From: Phragmites australis
Taxonomy: Eukaryota > Streptophyta > Magnoliopsida > Poales > Poaceae
Assembly: GCF_958298935.1 (NCBI RefSeq)
Contig: NC_084927.1
Span: 22,828,001-22,892,000, forward strand
Length of the DNA: 64,000 bases
Direction: 5' to 3'
This document shows, in pieces, positions 10,050 to 21,530 of the stretch (the stretch's first letter is position 1; the number at the start of each line of letters is the position of its first letter). The translations under genes were made by a program, and so were the position numbers. The notes under the pieces were generated by a model, which saw only the letters and a program-made list of their open reading frames with translations, ran no database searches and was not told where the DNA came from.

Positions 10050-13000
10050 AAGTCAGTGTGCCGCGTCCCTACAATGGAACTCACCTTACGAAGGGACGAC
10101 TTCTTTCATTATGAACGAGGCGATCCATCCTTGAATGTTGAAGAGTACAGACTCCTCGATGTTTCCATCTGGTATGCTAAATTCCTGCTAAATGAAAATA
10201 GTAATGGAAAAAATATGCAATTAGCTTGAGCAAAATCATTTTATCACCAGATATTAAATTAATGAAAGCATTTGTGAAAAGACTATATGCAATTATCTTA
10301 CATCTGGGAATTTCATATCCTTTGCTGCCATGGCTAGAAGCATGTGATGTGCAACGTAGAAGCCACAGGCATTGCTCAGTGGTTTTTGGTGGCACTAGAG
10401 AGAAAGAAACTGCCAGTTCAAAAGAAAAAGATGTAGTAGTAAAGTATTTGCAAATATGTCTACTGACACTTACTGTGAAGACGGTCTTATGTGTCAGTGT
10501 GCGGGGCTCATTCGGATCGTACTTTGGATCACAGCGCATATACGTGTCAAAAGCCCTACATGCAAAGAGGGATCCATTAGTCAACATTTGGAAAAAGTTT
10601 GAAAAGTTCAATATGTAACCTAAGTCATAAAGAACTTACTCGTCGAGGATTTGTTTGACCAAAGAATAGTCATGTACTCTCCGTTCACCATTACGTCCAA
10701 CTATTGGTCTTGCTAAATCGAGGTACCGGACCAAGTTCCACTTGGGGGCAATGACCAGTAAGATCCAATGGCCACCTGTTGTGGGCAGCCATCAGGTAGT
10801 CCTTCTTCGAAAAGTGGCTCCTTACCCTAGCCACATATCCCACAATGGATTCTCTATCCTGTTCCATCACAGAAATCGTCCTAATTTGGGGATCAAGGAA
10901 TCTGAAGGTTTCCTTCTTCCTCTTTTCTTGCACCAAGTTTCTACATATAAGAAGTGAGTTAGATTGGAAAATTAGTGGTAATAATTAATGAACATCTAGT
11001 TTGAAAGGGCTTATAATGTAAAGCATCGTAGTAACCCCATGTCCAGGTCCTTGAGGTTGAAGAGGTGGTATAAGTCGTTGAAGTACACAAGGAAGTAGCC
11101 GTTCCCATTCAAGAAGTGACAATTTTCATACTGGATGACAACGGAACTCTTCTTCACTTTACAACCTTGCAGGTAGTAATTATGTAACTCGACACAAGGT
11201 TGTCCTGCCCTTCATAGTGGATCTGCCATTAGCAAGGGCTTCCCAAGATAGAATTTTGGGTTAGCCTTAGTCCAAGCTGCTCCTATCTCGTTCTTCTCGG
11301 CGCTTGAGTCCCTACCAGAGGACTTGGACTTCTTTGGCAGCTGCTTCTTGGACCCTGGCTTGGACTTCTTCTTCTTCTCTGGGCTGACCTCAGGTTTCCT
11401 AGCTGGAGATGATGGAGTGGGCAAAGGCGACGCAATTGGCTCATCTCGATGCTGAGATTGGGGTAGGGAACTTGGTGCACTTGAACATCCAGATGGATCG
11501 CTCATAGATGGTTCATTGTGCACCAAGATGTCCCCCCTCTTCTATTGGATCCTTTGAAGATGAGCTTGATCCAGTTTTTGGATCTCATCATTGGGGGTGC
11601 AGGCAAATCTGTGTCCAAGGCATTGGCATGTACAAAATCCCTGAATTCCATGGCATAACCAGGACGTATCGGGACAGTATGTAACACCTAGACCTCTGGA
11701 TGCACCTAGCCTTTGCAACCTCAATTTGGTAGCCACCAGGTCTTATGACCAGCGAGCATGGCATGGGCCCATCGAGAAGGTCTATAGTATCTAGCTCCAT
11801 GGATGGAGAGAAAATAGGTTGTTCAACCTCCTTGGAGGCTTGACTAGTCTTGCGTTCAACAATGTGGCTATCACCCACTGGTGTACTACGAATTATGACT
11901 CCCTATGACATAAACCTTTACAGGAGGTCTTGATAAACGCTCTTTGTGATTGACTGGGTCACTGGATTTGAAGCTGATTTCTCTACTATCTGACAGCTTA
12001 CCCTCACTCGCAAATACGATTGAGATCATCCCAGGAATTGCAACCAAGGATTCTCGCAGCCTTTGTTTTCTAACTTTTCATCCTCCGCCTGCCATTTCTC
12101 CCTTTTCCCCATGTACCTGCCTGTGCCCAGGTTGTGGTTTTGCTTGTTCTTTTTCCGAAGCTGCTTCTTTGCTGAACTCTCCGTTTTGAACACCTTTGAG
12201 CTTTTCAGCCCCATTAATGCTTGCTCTTGTGGGTTCTTGTTGAAGGGCTCCAACCCTTTTGCCATATACTCGTTCACAAGCTTGCTCTTGTGGGTTCTCC
12301 AAAGTTTGGCAATCATTTTCATAGTAGCCATGCAACCCTTCGCCTTCATGTTCTCCGGGAACTCTAGAAATGTATCGACGCCATCATTGAACAAGGCATT
12401 CTTTCAAGCCATAGTGAGGTCATCAAACTTCGGAAGGGTCAACGGAACCCTCTCCCAAGCATTAAGGTCTATGAGCTTCTGTAACCTCTGCAGGGCCTTC
12501 TTCTCCATAGGCATGCCTTCATCATCGATTTCCATGATGGTAATCTTGTCCGTCGGGCACTTTTCTTGTGCCCTTGGCCCTCGTACTGTTGCTCCACTAG
12601 GACCTGGTTGCGTAGACGTCTAACTGGAAGCTTGTCTTTCGTCAGAGGATCCCAATAAAGACTCATTGGCAGACAACTAATAGATACGAATTGTATATTC
12701 ACTTTTATATGAATTTATGAAAATATGATGTATTTATTATCTAAAGCGAAGAATCCTACCTAATTTCTAATAGGCAAAGATAGGTCCTAATCCCATTCGA
12801 GGATGTGTGGCCCGAGTAGGTTTCCATGCTCTTATATGGTTCTGGAGAAAATTTCGGCAACACCTCCCCATTGTTCTCCAAATACACGTCTCGACAACAA
12901 ACCCAGAGGGTGTGTATCCGGAGAATAACAGGGAGACACCACCGAAATTCTCTCTAGAACCATATAAGAGCACAAAAACCTACTACTCAGGCCACATATC

Positions 13001-13100
13001 CTCGAACTATCCAAAGTATGTGGAAAATTTGAAAGCATCTTCTTATAAATACGATGAGTTGCCCAGTCATATTTATAATCAAACACCCCCGAACGGGAGA
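10050..13100 (-). pseudogene. TNP1-like gene of CACTA-3 with Ulp1-type domain
   Basis: From right to left: 13086-12770 has fragments RRIYKKML, LLYGSRENFGGVSL and RTMGRCCRNF. 12702-12026 reads LITAL-type helical sequence, then FNDGVDTFLEFPEN and AKLWRTHKSKLVNEYMAKG, then LGTGRYMGKREKWQAEDEK followed by NPW, a signature of this protein group. 11526-11212 is a Ser/Pro/Lys-rich linker ending FYLGKPLLMADPL. At about 10400-10310 the fragment CGFYVAHHMLLAMAAKDMKF matches the catalytic-cysteine region of Ulp1/C48 peptidases. The blocks lie in different frames and are likely separated by introns and by decay. It would encode the auxiliary protein of the transposon; the role of the peptidase-like part is unknown. 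Confidence 0.6.
12794..13008. repeat. Fold-back (inverted repeat) with about 95-bp arms
   Basis: The left arm (12794-12890, from TTCGAGGATGTGTGGCC) pairs with the right arm (about 12910-13008, ending GGCCACATATCCTCGAA). Shared blocks include CTCTTATATGGTTCT and AATTTCGG. The arms agree at roughly four bases in five, with a short loop. It lies inside TNP1-like coding sequence of CACTA-3. Confidence 0.7.
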
Positions 13101-13956
13101 CATAGGTGACACAAACTCAATTCACTTGTAGGATTTTCTTACAAAGTTAGTTTTAATTTCCTAAATATCATCATTAAAGCAAAAATTGATAATGTAGCAC
13201 ATAAGCAGAACCTTATAATGATTTAATAACATTTCGCATAGATAAGCATTGAATATCATGTGTAAAGAAAGATCTAAACAAATATGCGAATAGGATTTCT
13301 GGATTGTTGTAAAATATGCGACAATATGGGAAAAAATAATATTCCAACAATAATAGTAGAAGGACAAATACACAAGTAGTCTATAAACATTATCTTACAA
13401 GCATTGAACAGAAGAATATCCTAAATAATTGAGCTACAAATGTATAATAGCATCTGAATAGTGAGATTGTACATAACTATTGCTCTTTGATTATCAATTC
13501 AGTTGGCCCCACGGCTTATAATGTTCATGCAACCTAACTATCTAAAAATTCTTCACCAATTGGGCAAGACAACAATACTACTAGTTACTAATCCTGGAAA
13601 ACTGATGCTGCTCTATAGAATATTGCCACCATTTTTAGAGAACAAACTGCCAGAACAACACGAAACCAACTAGCATTCAGGAAAATGTAAAGCTCATGCC
13701 GAACTGCACTTAAATGGCTCTCTAAACAATTAACCAAACAAGAGTTTCTCGGGCTGATAGCGTAACAGAGACATCACCAAACCAATTAACAGGTGCTAGC
13801 AGCATCAGTAATCCAACCACAGCAACACGGCACCATGCAAAGGATATAAATTATAGTACTGTAAGAATTGCCCAATCTTAGAATTTAACAATCATCATCA
13901 AGCTAAGCACATCCTATGCAACAACACTATCTAGCACGACAGCACGAAAGGGTTAC
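13101..13956 (-). other. A/T-rich stretch, probable intron of CACTA-3 second gene
   Basis: No gene is seen on either strand. On the minus strand a splice donor (CCAG then GTAACC) stands at the end of the C-rich exon near 13957. This suggests the stretch is the first intron of the second gene, matching the 2-kb intron in the same place in CACTA-2. Confidence 0.4.
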
Positions 13957-14344
13957 CTGGACAGTAGAGCAGCCAAGCATCGGCGAGGAGGGGTGGTAGG
14001 CGTCGGCAAGGATGGGATGATGAAAGGCCTACCTCGATAGATGAGGATGATGGTGGCAAAGAGCACGGTGGCGTGGGCTCCTCGGCATTGGGGTGCTCGT
14101 TGGGGAGGAGGCGGCGGGCTCCTTAGTGTCGGGGTGGTGGTCCTCGATGATGGTGGCATGGGCTCCTTGGTGTTGGGGTAGTCAGAGATGAGGGCGTAGG
14201 GGAAGACAGTGTCAGGGGGGGGATGGGATAGCAGGGAGATGGCGGCGGCCTCAGGGATGGCCAAGAGAAGGAGGTGGTAGGCTCGGTGATGAGGACACAG
14301 GGGCCTCGGCGTAGAGGTGTCGAGGAGGAGGAGGTGGGTGATGG
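13957..14344 (-). other. C-rich exon of CACTA-3 second gene, part 1
   Basis: The minus strand reads a Pro/Thr/Ser-rich product (SPPPPPQRAP and similar) ending at a GTAACC donor. The composition matches exon 1 of the CACTA-2 second gene (41010-41460). It is interrupted at 14345 by a copia-like LTR and seems to continue at 17785-17880. Confidence 0.4.
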
Positions 14345-15291
14345 TGATATGCCCTAGAGGCAATCATGGAGATGATTGTATCATGTCTATGTTTATGCAC
14401 TTCTGAATAATATGTTTTTCCAAGAATGACTATCATTTATATCGATTAGCAAGTGTGTGACTTATGATGTTATTCTATGTTGATCCCTAATCACATATCA
14501 TTGTCATGATTTGTAAGGCCAGCACATGTATTGATTGATGATCACGTTTCACAGATCATAGGTATAGAGATACCAAATCAATAATGTGAACATTTGTGTT
14601 AGAGAACATGATGTTGGATAGACCCACCTTGAGATACTGCTGGGATTGTTATTTATGATGTGCCATCAGTTGTCATCTCAAATGGTGTACCTACAGGATC
14701 CTTAGACCTAAGATCGTCATTGATTCCCAAAATGAGTGGTGACATACTTTGGAACTACCAAACGCTATTCCGTAACTAAGTAGTCATCAAGGTAGTTTCT
14801 GGGTTTGTCATGAAACAGGTTATGGTATGTGAGCAATCAAGATGGATTGAGAAATATCTCTAGGCCCCTCGAAGTAGTTGGATTGAGAAAGTGCATGGCC
14901 ATGCCAATATATGATTAAAGAGTTAATCATGATGAATCCACTACTTGATCGAGTGAATGGTCGAGCTATCCTAGGAGTGGCACGTATCTCGCCTTTTAAG
15001 CTTGACTATTATCATGAGGCAAAGGGATCGATGCATGTGTATGTCAATGTTCTATCGAGATGATCTTTCTGTATATTCGGAAGTCAACATGTTCTACTAG
15101 TGACCACTATTGATTTTGGTTTGAAAAAGGGTTTCCAAGTCGTAGCTGTTTGTACATGAACCTAATGGGTCGCACACTTAATGGGTTGGAACAAACATAC
15201 AGATTGGATTCATATATGGAATTTATTGGATTGTGATCCATGAGGAGTTAGAGTCCTAAAGGGCTTCCAATGTGGGAGCCCATTAGCTAGC

Positions 15292-15303
15292 TCTATATAA
15301 GGG
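15292..15303 (+). promoter_or_regulatory. TATA box of the copia-like LTR
   Basis: TCTATATAAGGG is followed by a C-rich leader with CCCTAGCTC repeats, as expected downstream of an LTR promoter. Confidence 0.5.
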
Positions 15304-15623
15304 GAGGCATGGGGGTGAGCCACTCCGAAACCCTAGCTCTAACCTTCCACACGATCTCCCAAAACCCTAGCTGTGCTCGCGGTGCTAGCACACCAGCACA
15401 CGGTGATCCAGCCCAGTATGTGTGGATACCATAGAGGCGCTGCTGCTATTGCAGCGCTGATCTCCTCGGCGTGAAGATCACGACACTTCTGCTCGGCTAG
15501 TCAAGGACCTTCTCGGTGCTGGTCGAAGAATACGACACGACCACTCGGGAGTGGTCGAGGAGCGCGAGCACCCGCTTGGAGGTGGTTGAGGAGCGCGAGC
15601 ACACGGTCGGAGGTGGTCGAGGA

Positions 15624-17546
15624 TGAGAAACCAAGATGAAATGTGCCTTGGTTTATTTGTGATGAGTGATTGACAAGGTTGTTGGTTTGGTCTAATGATT
15701 TGTGGGATTGCATGAACATGTCTATGTATTGTAATTATGATCATGACTAACAAAAGTTGGAAAGAAACTGGGATTGGTGTTTTTATCTCTAAGTCCAAGA
15801 AAAATGTCCTCACTGGATGGTCTGGTGCTTGAGTTTTTGACCACATCGGAAGGTCTGGTTTTCAGATGGAGATAACGTCGGAACATTTCAGTTTAGAAGA
15901 AAAATTGAAGTGCTCACCGGATGGTCCGGTGTTAAGGATTGTTGCACACCGGACTATTTTCAGGAGGTGTGCAAGTGTGAGTCTGGTGCCGTTCTACTCA
16001 CCGGATGGTCTACTATTAAGGATTGGTGCAGACCAGACTATTTTCCAGGAGGTGTGCAAATGTGAGTCTGGTGCCGTTCTGTACACCGGATAGCTCGATG
16101 GTTGCGGATGAGAACATTGGATGCTTCACTGGAGGTTTTTCCAGGAGATTTTCAGGGGAGGAAGAAGTACACACTGGATGGTCCGGTGTTCAGAGGACTA
16201 TGAACACTAGAACATTCGGTGTTCACAATTTTTCTGAGATGTGATTTGAACTAAGAATTTTGATTTTGGACTAACTGGATATGGAGTTGGAGACATGTGT
16301 GTGCTTATCTTATGATGTGCAGGTGATGGATGTAACTTGATGATCAACAGCGGGATGATCGAGGCTAAGAGGGATGCTTGGTGCCAGACGATCAAGGAGT
16401 CCAGGCGGAATCAAGGGTGATCCTAGCTGTACACATGGAAGGAGAGCAAGGCATGTGATGGTGGATGAAGATGGCGTGTTGATAAAGTCAAGAGAAAGGG
16501 ATGCTAGTGCATGTGACAAGGCGGCCCGAGGGATTAGGAGCGGGAGAGACTTACCGGCTATCAAGATCGCAGGATAGAGTACACGTGCCAACATCATAGC
16601 ACTTGCTTAAGGTGTAAGCAAGTGGATGAGTCATGCTTTGAGAAGCGTGCAATGTGGTTTCACGATTTGGCCACAAAACCGTGGGTAGTTGGAGTGGATG
16701 TGGTGTCATCGCAAAGCTTGCATTGAGGCAAAGCTAAGTCATGAAGGCGCCATGGCCGATCGATGGACAGAGAAGAAATTGGACTAAAATGCCTCGGTGG
16801 TAGGTAGTAGTGCATTCGAAGAGAGGGGTATTTTGGGAATAAGGTTGCTTAAGGGTTAAGCAAGCTCCCAAGGCCTATAAATAGAGGGGTAGGGTTGTGG
16901 GAGAAGTGCGAGCCAGCCATTAGAGAATTGTATGGTTGAGTTTCTGAGAGAGGAAAAGAGGAGTGTTTAGCCAATGTATTAGGTGAGAGCTTTTGTAAGG
17001 AAAAATATCTTGTAATCCACCAAAAATAGGGCATTTGTCTGGTCTTAGTTAAGAATTTTTTTTTGTGATATGCATGTGTTCATCTCCTTCTAGTTTGTCT
17101 GAATTGGCTTCCTTGTTTTGTTCGCAAGTTCTTTGGTTTTCATGACGATTTTTGTTTTCGATGATGAGCTGAAATTCTTCACTGTGTTGGAGTTGCTCTT
17201 CTTGGTTCTAGAGGCATAAAATTCATATTCAGAATTGGTCTTGAATTCCCTTGCATCTAGTTCAACAACTTAGAGAATTTCTGCACTCGGTGACTTTCTC
17301 TTTGGATCTTAAGCGCTTTAAAGTGAGAGCTTTCTGTGGCGATGACTCTTGGAATAGTTTTCAATAGAACCTAGGATTCATCCACATCCATAAGAGCCAA
17401 GTATTCTTCCAAGATTGTTGCTTCCTAGTTTTGTTGCTTCTGCTCTTTGTTTTTAGGTGCGTTGAGTGAAATAATAGGGAAAGGCCATCCATGAATTTGG
17501 TGAGGCACCAATTCACCCCTCTCTAGTTACCGTTCTCAGTCCTACA
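15624..17546 (+). mobile_element. Solo LTR with 5-bp target duplications, nested in the copia-like LTR
   Basis: A 1,923-bp unit starts TGAGAAACC and ends GTCCTACA. It is flanked by identical GAGGA copies at 15619-15623 and 17547-17551, and removing it restores a continuous outer LTR. The end (CACCAATTCACCCCTCTCTA, then TTACCG) resembles copia SIRE/Maximus-type LTR ends. A TATA box lies at 16874-16884. The part at 15810-16230 is full of CACCGGATGGTCCGGTG-type palindromes. No internal coding remains, so two LTRs have recombined to one. Confidence 0.85.
16874..16884 (+). promoter_or_regulatory. TATA box of the solo LTR
   Basis: CCTATAAATAG stands about 670 bases before the LTR end. Confidence 0.5.
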
Positions 17547-17789
17547 GAGGAGCGCGAGGACCCGCTCGGAGGTGGTCGAGAAACGCGATGCATCTGCTCG
17601 GTGCTGGTCAGAGAACTGCCTCCTCTACATTGATGCGCATGATATTGGATCGGTCTACTCCAACTCTTCTTCCACTATGCTGCGTGTCGAGTGGTAATGA
17701 TCTATGATCTCCTACTAGCATGGTTTTCTGGTCAAAGCAGTAGAAAATTTTGATTTTATGCTAGCGTAGCCTACCCGTTCCCCAAAAGC

Positions 17790-18690
17790 TGGGGTGGTGA
17801 GGAGGAGAGGGCGGCAGGCACAGAGGCGAGGAGTAGGGGGCTACGGGTGCGGCAGTGAGGAGTATGGTGGCGGCGAGGAGGAGGGCTACAAGTGTCAAGG
17901 AGGAAAGCATCAGGACTTTGACAAAATTGGGGTCTTGGGTTTTCGGGCCTGTTACATATTCACAAATAATTAGTGACAGGTCATAGATCTGACCCTTCAG
18001 TGTTGTGAAAGTCATTAGTGATGGGTCTAGATCATTAGTGATGGGTCATAGCTCTAACCCATCACTAATGTGAAAGTCAGAGATGATCTGGTGATTGCAG
18101 AATAGAACGCCGGACTAAAGTCAGGAGGATGTGAAAAAGAGCCGATTCGAAGATATGAGCGCCGGATGATCCGTTGATTGCTAGAGATGAACGACGAACC
18201 ATTCTGGGAAGAACACAAAGATATGCACGCCAGATAATACGATGATGAGAAAAATGAACTCTCCAGATGATTGCACAGAGACAAGAGAAAGGTTGAAGGA
18301 TCACTGAACGCTGGATGTTCCGCTGAAGAAAAGATTGGGAATGCCGGACTATCCTGTGAGAAGAAAATGATTTTGCTGAACTAGAATCTCTCACTGAGTC
18401 CAAACTTCAAATAAAACAAAACAAAAACACATGTTTGGACCAGATTCGAGTGAAGAACTTACCCTCTCAAACAGTCATTTGAAAGTATTTGCCAAAAGGC
18501 TATAGAATACATAGATTTACAATAGGCAATAAGAACCAATCGAGGAGGGGAGGGAAAAATTCTTAAAAATTCATCTAAATTCATAAAATTCATCACAAGT
18601 AATATAAATTATATTCGTCACAATATGATAACAAGATACTGACGGGTGTCAAAGATTCAAACTTAGGGTGTCAATCCACATAAAATTCAG
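17790..18690 (-). repeat. Copy 1 of a direct duplication inside CACTA-3
   Basis: The stretch aligns with 19795-20640 in the same orientation. Shared parts are a G-rich exon edge, a subterminal-type block with ATTAGTGATGGGTC, a run of GCCGGATGATCC palindromes, and a tail with ACTTACCCTCTC and TTCATCACAAGTAAT. It covers the internal promoter region of the second gene, which therefore exists twice. This copy has lost a clear TATA box. Confidence 0.7.
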
Positions 18691-18814
18691 ACTTAACTGA
18701 ACTCTATGTTTCTAACCAAGTGTTAGACAATTTTGGATTTCAATATTAGTGTAGTACTCAATTAGCTTTTTAACTTGCATTCTGTAGGGTCATATTTAAC
18801 ACACTTTTCCATTC

Positions 18815-19137
18815 AAAAACAACATCACTATCGTTTACCAACATGGAACCGATACTGATGGTTGTAGCTGTCATTCGTATCGGTCCTATCTAAATGAACC
18901 AATAGAGATAGTCCATTGTGCCTGTTTTATATTTTTTTAAAGAACAACATCACTATCGGTTCCTCGCTTTGAACCGATACTGATATTGGTAGCTATCATC
19001 AGTATCAATCCTATCTCAATGAACTGATAGAGATAGTCCATTGTGCCTGTTTTATTTTTTTTTAAAGAACATCATCACTATCGGTTCATCACTGGAACCC
19101 ATACTGATAGTCTGATATTGGTAGCTATCATCAATTT
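18815..19137. repeat. Tandem repeat, about 125-bp unit, 2.6 copies
   Basis: Units start near 18815, 18942 and 19067. Each begins CATCACTATCGGTT or similar, passes through GAACCGATACTGAT, and ends CATTGTGCCTGTTTTAT plus a T-run. The palindromic CTATCGGTTC / GAACCGATA core resembles CACTA subterminal motifs of yet another family. Confidence 0.7.
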
Positions 19138-19424
19138 CTCACTAAAAAACAACCTATATTCCGCACTTAAACTTGTAATAGTTAGAATTCAATTAATTAA
19201 TACATCCACAACAGAACTTAAACACATGATAAAATTTAGACTAAAAACTTAACTGACCTTTTCATTAATTTAGGCTAAGTAAGGTCATCACTTCATCAGT
19301 TATTGTATACAAAAGAAGGTCTGGATTACACAGAAAAAAAACCATCGGGACTACAAAAGGCTGCTAAATCCAAATTGCTAAATTCGGATTACCATCCATA
19401 AACATAGGTAAGTAAGATCATTAA
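19138..19424. other. A/T-rich stretch without recognisable features
   Basis: I see no gene or repeat here. It lies downstream of the small acidic exon on the minus strand and may be its 3' untranslated sequence. Confidence 0.3.
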
Positions 19425-19757
19425 TTAATCAGTGTTGTCGTTGGAGTCACCACCGGCACTAGCCATCTCCTCGTCCTCCTCCTCCTTCTCCTCCTCCTCA
19501 TTAGTGTCAGAGTCGCAGCCCATCTCCTCCTCCTCCGCTAAGAGGTGTGCGATGGCCTCGTCACTGACGATGGCCTCCGCCATTTACTCTGCTTCACTAA
19601 TGAGTTCCTCCTCATGGACGGCGTGAGCAATCGCCTCATCGTTGGCAGTAGCTTTCTCCTTCTCTACCTCCACCATCAGGAGGTCCCAACCGACATAGTC
19701 ATCGTCAGGGGCTGGCGCCGAGGACGACAACACCATCTCCTTGTTGTTGGCGGCCAT
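19425..19757 (-). pseudogene. Small acidic ORF, first exon of the CACTA-3 second gene
   Basis: The minus strand from ATG 19757 to TAA 19425 gives 110 codons plus stop, broken by one TAA at 19586-19584. The start is MAANNKEMVLSSSAPAPDDD; the middle has EAIAHAVHEEEL; the end is a glutamate run (EEEEKEEEDEE) and DSNDNTD. A TATA box 160 bases upstream (19929-19918) and subterminal-type repeats behind it make a tidy promoter, exon arrangement. I do not recognise a domain. The repeated DEAIAH phrase on both sides of the stop suggests an internal duplication and that the stop is a point change in one original frame. Confidence 0.45.
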
Positions 19758-19794
19758 AGCCAGTGATGAATGAGAGGAGCAGGGGCAACGCGCC

Positions 19795-20640
19795 TCCGAG
19801 GATGGGGCAACGGGCGCGGCGGCGAGGAGGAGGGTGGCAGCAAGGAGGAGGGCTGTGGGGTTGAGGAGGACAGCATCAGGACTTAGGCAAAATTAGGGGC
19901 TAGGGTTCTCGGGCCCGTTATATATACACAGATCATTAGTGACGAGTCATAGCTCTGACCCATCACTAATGACCAATTTTTGAATGCCGGGTCATCCGCT
20001 GATGACAAGAAAGAACATTGGATAGAACACCAAACTAAAGTCCAGGAGGATGTGAAAAAGAGCCATTTTAAAGATATGAGTGCCGGATGATCTGGTGATT
20101 GCCAGAGATGAACGTTGGACCATTTTGGGAAGAACACTGAGATATGCATGCCGGATGATCCGATGATGAGAAAAATGAACTTGCCGAATGATTGCACAGA
20201 GATGAGAAAGGTTGAAGGATCTCTGAATGCTGGATGTTCTGTTGATGAAAAGATTGGGAACGCCGGACTATCCTGTGAGAAGAAAATGATTTTGCTGAAC
20301 TAGAATCTCTCACTGAGTCCAAACTTCAAATAAAACACACAATAAAAACACATGTTTGGACTAGATTCAAGTGAAGAACTTACCCTCTCCAACACTCATT
20401 TGAAAGTATTTGCCAAAAGACCATAGAATACATACATTTGCAATAGGCAATAAGAACCAATCAAGGAGGGGAGGGAAAAATTCTTAAAACTTCATAAAAA
20501 TTCATCTAAATTCATAAAAGTTCTTAAAAATTCATCACAAGTAATCTAAATTATATTCATCACAATATGATAACAAGATACTGACATGTGTCAGAGATTC
20601 AAACTTAGGACGTCAATCCACATGAAATTCAGACTTAACT
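19795..20640 (-). repeat. Copy 2 of the direct duplication inside CACTA-3
   Basis: This is the partner of 17790-18690, about 1.9 kb away. It keeps the better promoter, with TATATATA on the minus strand at 19918-19929. It also carries the GCCGGATGATCC palindromes at 20000-20270. Confidence 0.7.
19918..19929 (-). promoter_or_regulatory. TATA box of the CACTA-3 second gene
   Basis: GTGTATATATAAC on the minus strand lies between subterminal-type repeats (19930-19975) and the acidic exon start at 19757. Confidence 0.5.
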
Positions 20641-20649
20641 AAATATTAC

Positions 20650-21207
20650 AAATATTACAAAGTTGAGGTTACATTGATTAATGTCTCATGTGGCTTGTAC
20701 TCGCCATTTCCGTGCGTTCTTGATATGGATCCCTTCATTATAGTCAAAATGTAGGTACAGAGTCTTCTCATTCTATGCAACATGTGGCATGATTGCAGTA
20801 GCACAAGGGGGGATTTCATCAAATTGATTGTACTCATCCTCATCAACCACATTTTCAACACCGACGATCCATCTTTCCCAGTGAGAATCACATGAATTTT
20901 CTTATTTTCCATGTCAATCAAATAAAACACATGGGAAACTTGTTTATCGAGTACAAAAGTTTGAGATTAATGCTAGTGAATTCATACTTATCTTTCGTAA
21001 TGCCCTTTGCCCTATGTACCCAACGGCACCGAAGTAGGGGTCTTGAATCCCAAGTAATCCAGTTCCCATATCTCCTGTATCTGACCGTAGTATGTGCTCC
21101 TATGCATGTTGTTATCATAAGCATCTGTACGGACACCGCTATTCTGGTTTGTGCTTTTCTGATCTTGGGCAACCATGTAAAATGTGTAATCATTTATATT
21201 GTACCAT
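20650..21207 (-). pseudogene. CACTA transposase fragment (DUF4216 part)
   Basis: The minus strand reads LLRCRWVHRAKGITKDKYEF and TSINLKLLYSINKFP, then FIDMENKKIHVILTGKDGSS, the typical DUF4216 order at the C-terminal end of CACTA TNP2 transposases. The matching part of the CACTA-2 transposase is 39715-40114. The upstream (right) end is cut at 21207, so the catalytic Transposase_21 part is gone. Frame changes occur near 20930 and 20840. Confidence 0.65.
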
Positions 21208-21291
21208 TTGTTGGGGAAACGCCCCTGCCCTGAGATATTTAGACGACGTGCAGCGGGAGTATTATAGGAATTATACCCCAGCTACAACCTC
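21208..21291 (+). mobile_element. Short LTR-start-like fragment
   Basis: TGTTGGGGAAACGCCCCTGC looks like the start of an LTR and is cut after about 80 bases by the insertion of CACTA-2 at 21292. Any remainder would lie beyond the far end of CACTA-2, outside the window. Confidence 0.3.
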
Positions 21292-21530
21292 CACTACTAC
21301 AAAAATAGGCTTATATGTCGGCCCATCACTGCTGGTTCATAAGCCACGCGGGAAGATTCAACCATCGTGGCTTATGAACCGGCAGTGATAAGGGTCATCA
21401 CTGCTTGCCGATGGCTTGAGCCAGTAGTGATGCCCAGCTCCCTCATCACTGACGACTGAAGCCACTGACTGCCAGTGATATTAGAGCATCACTACCAGCT
21501 GGTGGTATGAGCCGACAATGATGTGTACAG
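21292..21530 (+). repeat. 5' TIR and subterminal repeats of CACTA-2
   Basis: After the terminal CACTACTAC come inverted and direct copies of CATCACTGCTGGTTCATAAGCC-type and CCGGCAGTGAT motifs, the same family as in CACTA-1. One long inverted pair is GGTTCATAAGCCACG / CGTGGCTTATGAACC (21335-21384). Confidence 0.8.

Larger units (their letters stand above)
14345..17784 (+). mobile_element. Copia-like LTR, probably solo, interrupted
   Basis: It starts TGATATGCCCTAGAGGCAAT, a start common among grass copia LTRs. It has a TATA box at 15292-15303 and, once the nested solo LTR is removed, runs on to about 17784, ending near GCTAGCGTAGCCTACCC. The net length is about 1.5 kb. No gag, integrase or polymerase is present, so this looks like a solo LTR. 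The exact right end and the target duplication (GATGG on the left) are not resolved. Confidence 0.6.
9288..21207 (-). mobile_element. CACTA-3: decayed minus-strand CACTA element
   Basis: Read right to left, this holds a DUF4216-type piece of the transposase (21207-20650), an internal promoter region that is duplicated (20640-19795 and 18690-17790), a first exon of the second gene (19757-19425), and C-rich exon sequence (17880-17785 and 14344-13957). Then come a long A/T-rich stretch, the TNP1-like gene with a Ulp1-type domain (13100-10050) and a 3' subterminal array (9760-9300). A poor terminal repeat (CACTTCTCTAGAACAAC) may start at 9288. The same gene order is seen in CACTA-2 on the plus strand, which supports reading these pieces as one element. 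A copia-like LTR (14345-17784) interrupts it. The transposase part is mostly lost. Confidence 0.6.

Noticed and set aside
12063..12623. A 186-residue plus-strand ORF
   Set aside because: It is the reverse of TNP1-like coding sequence, which carries recognisable motifs on the minus strand.
17761..17790. An exact right border and target duplication for the copia-like LTR
   Set aside because: Several CA ends are possible and none gives a 5-base match to GATGG on the left.
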